Positions 58,460-64,000 of a stretch of 64,000 bases of DNA are shown one piece after another (positions within the stretch are counted from its first letter, which is position 1; every line of letters begins with the position of its first letter). Both the position numbers and the translations under genes were made by a program. The notes beneath the pieces were generated by a model that made no database searches, was not told the DNA's origin, and saw nothing but the letters and a program-made list of their open reading frames with translations. Origin of the DNA: Pirellulaceae bacterium (GTDB taxonomy: Bacteria > Planctomycetota > Planctomycetia > Pirellulales > Pirellulaceae); contig BPJV01000002.1 of assembly GCA_026004795.1 (NCBI GenBank), positions 620,001-684,000 of the forward strand, read 5' to 3'.

Positions 58460-59323
58460 CCTTCTCTATACCCTATAAACAAGACGTCTCCGCTCAGAGC
58501 CGACAGGAGCTGAGCCTTTGGTCGTGGACTATCGTCCGCCTCCCACCGTGTTGGTGTTCGCTAGATGAGTATCCGATTCGTTGGTGAAACGCTTTGACAA
58601 GTCCCCGCGATTGATGCTTAGCGATCGCAGCCTACCAAAAAATAGAATAATCGATAACGATGGCGGATCGAAGCGCAGAAGCACAAAATACGGGATGATT
58701 AGGTGCGTGGAGAGTTATTCACCTAATCCACTGTATCGAGAGGCTCCCCAATATGTCAAACATTTCGTGGATGGCGGCTCCGCTGTTCCCTCCCCACCAC
58801 GGCACGCCCCGCCGCTGGAACGGCGCAATATTTCACACAGCTCAAGCCCCATCTGCCGCCTGGTCACGCCCAAGCCGATGGTACGGATTCCATGGCTTGC
58901 CACAGTCGCTACGACGATGCATCATGGCGCAGAAATGCCAGCCGCAACAATTCTCCCGGTTGGACACCGCCCCACCCTCTCGGTGCGATGGAAATGGCCC
59001 GCCCATCACGCCTGATTTCCCCTCCCTCTCCCATCCCCGGCTCGTGTTGAGTTTCAATCTTTGTGTAAAAACTCGATCAACTCGCTGCTGCGCCGTGGTC
59101 CTTCGTCGGCCCCGGTCGAGGGTCTACGATACCGTGGCCATCGATTCTCCAGCAAAGGGTTTCACCCCCGAGCGGTCGAACGGCAGTGCACTGTGGCACC
59201 TCGCCTCCAACGCTATGCTATGCGGTAGGGTGGTCCAACTCCCAGCACCAGAGCCACCACTTCGACTAGTTGCCAATTGTTGTTGCTCCAATCCGATCCA
59301 TCCACTCCTATTGATCGAGCTGC
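58460..59323. other. Intergenic region upstream of the PilM cluster, no gene seen
   Basis: About 860 bases between the divergent PilM-like and GH38-like genes. An AT-rich patch at 58630-58700 is the best place for a promoter. Open frames of up to 145 codons on both strands lack ribosome sites and family likeness. A longer plus-strand frame that starts at 58753 runs on into the GH38-like gene out of frame and is not credible. Confidence 0.45.
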
Positions 59324-62300
59324 ATGATGAAGCGTATGGAAACTGTACGGGCCGCTTATTTCCTTCTTCCCGGTCACGAATTGGACGGTTACCCACGCTA
59401 CCTGGAAAGCGAGCCAGCCCGCAGCTTCCTGGCCGGTTGGTTGGCCCTGTGGGAACCGAGGCTATTGGCCAGCTGCGACGGCGCGCCCTACTGGCACTCG
59501 GCCGAACATCCGCCGGAACGCCTCGAGAACTGCGTGGTGGTCATTCCGCCATTTTCCCAGTCCTACGTCGACGCCGATTGGCTGCGCCGTGCCGAATCGG
59601 AGGATGTCGCGGCATTGGTGTTCCATCCCGAGCCCCAGGACTGGCAGGTTTGCCAGGCCATGCTTCTGGAGCGATTGAAGCGACGTCTGGCTGACGCGGG
59701 CTCCGCCCCTAGTGCCCCCGGTGATCCCTCCTCCTCAGAGCCGCTTCCCACCGCCCCACCGGAAACCAGCCAGACCGCTGCATCTTCACCGAGCCACTCC
59801 GCGCTGCCGGTCGATTGGCATTGCACGGTGCCGGATGAGCTGCGCGATGAGTTCGCGGCCCTCGGGTACGCTTTCCTGCAGATCGAATTGATGACGCGAC
59901 AGCTACGGTATACCTCCAACCTTGATCGTCCCCTGTTTGATGAGCAGACGGCCCAGGCGGCGCGCGCTGCCCTGGAGGGCAATGCGGAACAAGCGCGTCA
60001 TTGGCTCCAATCGTGCTTCGACGCGCTCGGCCAGGAACGTGATCATTACTACTCGTTGGACGTCAACATCGTGGACATCACCTTGCTGGCGCCAACCACG
60101 CTGAACAATTCACTTCGCCACCAACTGCAGCGCGAGGAGAAGACCAGCCTGCTGGCCTCCGCTGATCTGCTGGGGCAACTTGAGGAAACCGCGCCGGACA
60201 ACATGCAGAAGCTGCGGGAACGATGCGGTAAGGGGGACCGCCTAACCGTATGCGGGGGATTAGCATGCGAACGGCCCCATCCACTGATGACCGCCGATGC
60301 CCTGCTCCGCGATCTAATCCGCGGCCATCATGCCTACCGCCGCCAGGAACTGCCCCCGCCGCAGGTCTTCGCCCGCTACAGCTTCGGTTTAACCAGCGAT
60401 GCGATCGCCGAGATCGCTCGCGTCGGCATGCAAGGCGCTTTGTTGATCGCCTGGGCCGACGGAGACTACCCGACGGGCAGTCAAAGCAAGATCCTGTGGG
60501 AGTCGTCCGATGGCACCTACCTGGCGACCGTGGCCACCGAACCGCTCGATGCCAGCGACCCGAGCAGTTTCCTTTCTTTCGGTTGGCGCATCGGCGAAGC
60601 GCTGGACCACGAGCATGTGCCCACCGTCTGTTTCGCCCACTGGCCCAATCGCGTCGACGCGGTGTTCACTTTGTTGCAAATCGTTGCACGCTATACGCCT
60701 GCCCTCGGCGTCTGGCATACGGTCGACGAATACTTCGCCCAGACCGACCAACCGTATCATCAGGAAAGGTTGAGCCCCTATGCGTTTCGGTACGAGTGGA
60801 TCGCTCGGCACGCCCATCCGCAGCAATTGCTGCACGGCGTGGCTCGTTACCACCAATTGCACGTGCGGATTCGATCCGTGCAGAACCTGTTGAATCTGGC
60901 CTCCCTAGCAAGCAATCGTCCGCAGGGAGGGGCGGACGATGACACCTCCTCCGAGGCAACAGCGCTCGACATGGCCCCCAGCCTACGCCAGCGCGTCGAT
61001 CCGCTGTGGGAACGACTGGATCGATTGTTCGACGACGAGCCATCGTGGTCGGCGCAAGCCGATGCGCTATCTCAGGATATCGAGGCCCTGGCACAGGAGG
61101 TGCTCGCCGACCTTTCTGAACACGTTATTGCTCGGGAGCCGGACCCTCGAGGAGTGCTGCACCAAGGGGGCGAACTATTGCTCAACCCGCGCAGTTGCCC
61201 GCTGCGTATTCGTACGCGGACCGCCGCGGACGAGGTGTTTGCGGCCGAATCCTGGCGAGCTTCCCACGGCATGGTGGGCCAACATCGCTACACGAACATC
61301 GACGTTCCCGGCCTGGGCTTCGTCTGCGCTCCCTTGATAGCGGACGGGGGTACCAAGAACCAGTCCTCCTCGGGCCACCATCAGGTGCTGGCCGATGAAA
61401 CGGGAGCCCTGCGCAACGAGTTCCTCGAAGCTCAGATCGACGCCCATCGCGGCCATCTGCGCAGTGTCTACATACCGGAACGACGTGGCAATCGGCTCAG
61501 CGCCATGATTGCTCGCCGCCGTATCGACGACAAAGGCCAATGGCACCACTCGCAAATGGTCGCCGACAGTGTCGAGTTGCGGACCAGTTCCACCATGGCC
61601 GGCCTGATCCGCGCCACAGGTCGTCTGCTCAGCAACGGTACGACGTGGGGAGAGTTTGAGATCGATTATGAGATTTGGCGCGGAAGCCGTGTGTTGGAAA
61701 TCGTCGTTCGCCTTTCCGTCCCCAAACACGAATCCGGCGCGTACCATCCGTGGCGAGATGCCTACGTGCTGCGGTTGGCGTGGGCCACCGAAGCCGCCAT
61801 TGTTCGCTCGTTTCAATGTGGCCGGCGGCACAGTTGGCCACACGGCAAGTGCATCAGCCCGTTGCTCATCGAAATCGATGAAGCCGAACATCGCACTCAT
61901 TTGCTGACCGGTGGCCTGGCCTTCCATCGCCGAGAAGGAACCCGTGGACTGGAGACGCTGTTGAGCGTCGATCAGGGACGATGCGAACACCGCATCGGCA
62001 TCGGCATCGATCTCCCCCAACCGATGCAAGCCGCACACGATTTCGTCGACCACCGGTATGCGCACACCCTCACTGCCGATCAAGCGGTGAAACCCGCCGC
62101 CGCCTGGCTCGCGTCGGTCGACGCCAAGAATGTCATGTTGGACTTGGAGGCCCCCTTGGTCGACCGCCAGGGGAGGTTGCGCGGGCAACGCCTGCTACTG
62201 ACCGAAACCCAGGGGCGGAGCACGACCGCCAAAGTCCGTTTGCCGTATCCCGTATCCCGGGCTTGCCGCGTTAACGCTTGGGGAAAGCAACTGACCCGCC

Positions 62301-62380
62301 TCACCACGCTCGACGACGGCTTCCTCATCCCCTTGCGGGCGAACGAGCGATGCCTGGTGGACGTGATGTGGGGCCACTAG
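59324..62380 (+). CDS. Large GH38-like (alpha-mannosidase fold) protein
   Basis: A 1018-residue protein without signal peptide or membrane helix. The C-terminal 400 residues look like the beta domains of glycoside hydrolase family 38: LLNPRSCPLRIRT, then RNEFLEAQIDAHRGHLRSVY (compare NEFLRVEID...GGIRSL in GH38), DSVELRTSSTMAGLIRATGR and EFEIDYEIWRGSRVLEIVVR. The N-terminal half has a long Pro/Ser-rich linker at about 126-160 and barrel-like helices, but no HxD metal motif or clear nucleophile of GH38 was found; HELDGYP at 18-24 is the nearest thing. It may be a diverged or non-catalytic sugar-binding relative. Several ATGs near the start (59324, 59327, 59336) are equivalent. Convergent with the MFS transporter gene. 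Confidence 0.65.
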   Translation: MMKRMETVRAAYFLLPGHELDGYPRYLESEPARSFLAGWLALWEPRLLASCDGAPYWHSAEHPPERLENCVVVIPPFSQSYVDADWLRRAESEDVAALVFHPEPQDWQVCQAMLLERLKRRLADAGSAPSAPGDPSSSEPLPTAPPETSQTAASSPSHSALPVDWHCTVPDELRDEFAALGYAFLQIELMTRQLRYTSNLDRPLFDEQTAQAARAALEGNAEQARHWLQSCFDALGQERDHYYSLDVNIVDITLLAPTTLNNSLRHQLQREEKTSLLASADLLGQLEETAPDNMQKLRERCGKGDRLTVCGGLACERPHPLMTADALLRDLIRGHHAYRRQELPPPQVFARYSFGLTSDAIAEIARVGMQGALLIAWADGDYPTGSQSKILWESSDGTYLATVATEPLDASDPSSFLSFGWRIGEALDHEHVPTVCFAHWPNRVDAVFTLLQIVARYTPALGVWHTVDEYFAQTDQPYHQERLSPYAFRYEWIARHAHPQQLLHGVARYHQLHVRIRSVQNLLNLASLASNRPQGGADDDTSSEATALDMAPSLRQRVDPLWERLDRLFDDEPSWSAQADALSQDIEALAQEVLADLSEHVIAREPDPRGVLHQGGELLLNPRSCPLRIRTRTAADEVFAAESWRASHGMVGQHRYTNIDVPGLGFVCAPLIADGGTKNQSSSGHHQVLADETGALRNEFLEAQIDAHRGHLRSVYIPERRGNRLSAMIARRRIDDKGQWHHSQMVADSVELRTSSTMAGLIRATGRLLSNGTTWGEFEIDYEIWRGSRVLEIVVRLSVPKHESGAYHPWRDAYVLRLAWATEAAIVRSFQCGRRHSWPHGKCISPLLIEIDEAEHRTHLLTGGLAFHRREGTRGLETLLSVDQGRCEHRIGIGIDLPQPMQAAHDFVDHRYAHTLTADQAVKPAAAWLASVDAKNVMLDLEAPLVDRQGRLRGQRLLLTETQGRSTTAKVRLPYPVSRACRVNAWGKQLTRLTTLDDGFLIPLRANERCLVDVMWGH

Positions 62381-62512
62381 CCATCGGCAGATCCGCCTTC
62401 ATGGCCCGCGAGCCCCCTGATGCTCACACCCATCGCATGCTCACGTCGAGCGCACCACGGCACGTGTGCACCACCTGGCATCCAGGTGGCCAAGCGTCCC
62501 GTGCCCAACCGC

Positions 62513-63808
62513 TCAACCTTCGCCTTGCGTCTCCTTTTGAGGCGGCCAGAAAAACAACCACAACGCCATGGCGGCGCACAACGCGGTGACGCAGGGGATG
62601 AGAAACAGCCCGCGATAATTCGTCGTCGCTTGCTCGGTGACCGGATCGGTCGTGGTAAAAAGCTCGTGCAAGTACGGCCCCAGCGAATTGGCCACCAGCG
62701 GTCCCACGCCCAAGATCATCAAATTGAAAATCCCTTGCGTACTGGCTCGCACGTCCTTCGGCAGAAACTCGTCGACGAAAATGTAGACCGTGGCAAAAAA
62801 GAACGCATAACACACGCCATGCAATACGTTCACCAAAATCACGGGCACCTCGTAGGGGAGAAAGGCGAAGACGGCGAAGCGGACGGCATGGCCTAAAATG
62901 CCAAAGATCAGCGTCGTCTTCCACCCCAGCGTCTTCAACACATACCCCAGCACCAGCATGGTCAGTATTTCCGCAATCTGTCCAATGCTCATCACCGGCA
63001 TCACCCAGTTCTGAGCAATCCCGATGCTCTCCAGAAACCGGCCCGTCCAGTTGAAATACCACTGGTGCACGGTGGCATCGACCATCGTCACTAACCACAA
63101 CACCAGAATGGCCGGCTTGGCCAACGTCTTCAGAGCCGTGACCCATGCCAACTCCGCTCCCGCCTGTCGATTGGGCGGAGTGTGGGGCAATGTCAGACTG
63201 AACGCCGCCAGGATGAGCGAAGCGATGCCCGCGACGATGTACGTCACTTCCGGTCCCACGTTATCGCCCAACAGGAACAGAAACGGCCAACTGGCCGCAA
63301 TCCATCCTATCGTCCCCCCCATGCGCACCAGCCCAAACTCGCGCGTGGCATCCTTCATCGCTGCGAAAGCAATCGAATTGGCGATGGAAATCGTGGGGAC
63401 ATACAGCAAACAATGGATCCACATCAACGTACAAAAGGACCAAAAGTCGGTTACGAACCCGCAGCCGAGGATGGCCAATCCACCCACCAAATGGCTGAAG
63501 GCCATGAACCGCTCCGCCGCAAAGTTGCGATCGGCAAACTGATTGCTGAAAAACATCGCCAAGATGGCGGACACGGGAAACGCATTGAGAATGATCGACT
63601 GTTGCAATGCGCTGAACCCGAGCGAGGGCAAGTAGCCGAAGATCAACGGCAGCCATGCCCCCCATATGAAGAACTCCAAGAACATCATCAACCACAGCTT
63701 CAGCGTGCGGGGAGCGATGATCGGCGCGCCTCCCGCAGTTCCCAACGCGGCATCGACGTCTACTGCGGGCGGAATTTCGGAGGGTGGAGGATCGGTGGGG
63801 GTGCTCAT
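62513..63808 (-). CDS. MFS transporter, nucleoside-permease (NupG-like) type
   Basis: A 431-residue protein with 12 hydrophobic segments after a short Pro-rich N-terminus. The first helices (TLKLWLMMFLEFFIWGAWLP) and the MFS loop pattern with NQFADRNFAAERFMAFSHL match the nucleoside:H+ symporter group, in which planctomycetes have many paralogues. The substrate is probably a nucleoside or sugar; this cannot be fixed from sequence. It is convergent with the GH38-like gene, 132 bases away, which may supply or share its substrate (inference). Confidence 0.85.
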   Translation of the reverse strand: MSTPTDPPPSEIPPAVDVDAALGTAGGAPIIAPRTLKLWLMMFLEFFIWGAWLPLIFGYLPSLGFSALQQSIILNAFPVSAILAMFFSNQFADRNFAAERFMAFSHLVGGLAILGCGFVTDFWSFCTLMWIHCLLYVPTISIANSIAFAAMKDATREFGLVRMGGTIGWIAASWPFLFLLGDNVGPEVTYIVAGIASLILAAFSLTLPHTPPNRQAGAELAWVTALKTLAKPAILVLWLVTMVDATVHQWYFNWTGRFLESIGIAQNWVMPVMSIGQIAEILTMLVLGYVLKTLGWKTTLIFGILGHAVRFAVFAFLPYEVPVILVNVLHGVCYAFFFATVYIFVDEFLPKDVRASTQGIFNLMILGVGPLVANSLGPYLHELFTTTDPVTEQATTNYRGLFLIPCVTALCAAMALWLFFWPPQKETQGEG

Positions 63809-63921
63809 AGTCGTCTTGTTCGTCTAGAGGAAAGGACACTTGTCAGGGAGAGAATCCCGCCGCATTACAATGTAACGCACCTGAAAAATCCGACGTGCAC
63901 TCGTCGCCGAGGAAGATGCGG

Positions 63922-64000
63922 TCACCAGGACCGCCGTGGGCGACTCGGCGGCAGGACCGGTTCCGGATTGTACTCGATCGAGCAGGGCGGAAAAACATGT
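63922..64000 (-). CDS. Possible C-terminal end of a gene cut by the window edge
   Basis: On the minus strand a frame enters from the window edge and ends in TGA at 63922-63924 with a proline-rich tail containing EYNPEPVLPPSRPRRSW. The fragment is too short to identify and could be chance. The 110 bases between it and the MFS gene hold an imperfect TTACAATGTAA palindrome near 63865. Confidence 0.25.
   Translation of the reverse strand, partial: HVFPPCSIEYNPEPVLPPSRPRRSW

Noticed and set aside
57473-58513. 346-codon plus-strand frame opposite pilM
   Set aside because: Antisense shadow of a clear PilM sequence, with Gln/His-rich composition.
58753-59694. 313-codon plus-strand frame before and into the GH38-like gene
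   Set aside because: Overlaps the better supported frame by 370 bases and its composition is Arg/Pro/Ser-rich without motifs.

Overview
The window looks like chromosomal DNA from a planctomycete, most likely of the Pirellulales group. The grounds are gene content and style: an FGly-type sulfatase beside a DUF1080 protein, a glucuronoyl-esterase-like protein, a YfiR/TonB-receptor/hybrid-kinase cassette, long Gly/Tyr-rich envelope proteins next to a PilM homologue, GC-rich DNA with many spurious antisense frames, and few long operons. This placement is inference; no rRNA, tRNA, CRISPR array, integrase or transposase was seen.

Layout. 1-4.2 kb: the tail of a truncated haemoglobin, then a secreted sulfatase, a DUF1080 protein and a PDZ-less M50 membrane protease on the minus strand. 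4.4-9.8 kb (plus): an ArnT/PMT-like lipid-linked-sugar transferase overlapping a GT4-type glycosyltransferase, then alanine dehydrogenase and methylthioribose-1-phosphate isomerase (mtnA). 9.9-14.2 kb (minus): a flagellar flgN-flgK-flgL operon with an unusually long FlgL. 14.3-15.4 kb: an ATP-grasp ligase. 15.5-20.9 kb (minus): TonB-dependent receptor, YfiR-family protein and hybrid histidine kinase, a probable sensing cassette. 21.6-25.1 kb (minus): a protein of about 1180 residues that I interpret as PPi-type phosphoenolpyruvate carboxykinase. 26-28.4 kb (minus): a TolC-like outer-membrane lipoprotein, followed downstream by a large terminator-like hairpin. 29.2-30.8 kb: a CE15-like esterase; 31.2 kb: a DinB-family protein.

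32.3-36.3 kb (plus): glycogen phosphorylase and 4-alpha-glucanotransferase (glgP-malQ), a glycogen-degradation pair. 36.9-45.7 kb (plus): dxr, rseP-like site-2 protease, a small membrane protein, a frameshifted PQQ-propeller gene, DUF58 and BatA/vWA proteins (aerotolerance-type pair) and thioredoxin. 45.9-49.8 kb (minus): uvrA and hemB. 49.8-50.8 kb is non-coding and carries GTACTC-type direct and inverted repeats.

50.8-58.5 kb (minus) is the most interesting part: three adjacent genes, pilM-like first, then two single-pass envelope proteins interrupted by several Gly/Tyr-rich GYG blocks. The PilM protein is itself extended by a membrane helix and an extracytoplasmic part resembling a PilN fusion. 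I propose an alignment or scaffold complex related to type IV pilus or secretion inner-membrane platforms, with low-complexity insertions; this is inference. 59.3-63.8 kb: a large GH38-like protein without an obvious catalytic motif, convergent with an MFS transporter of the nucleoside-permease type.
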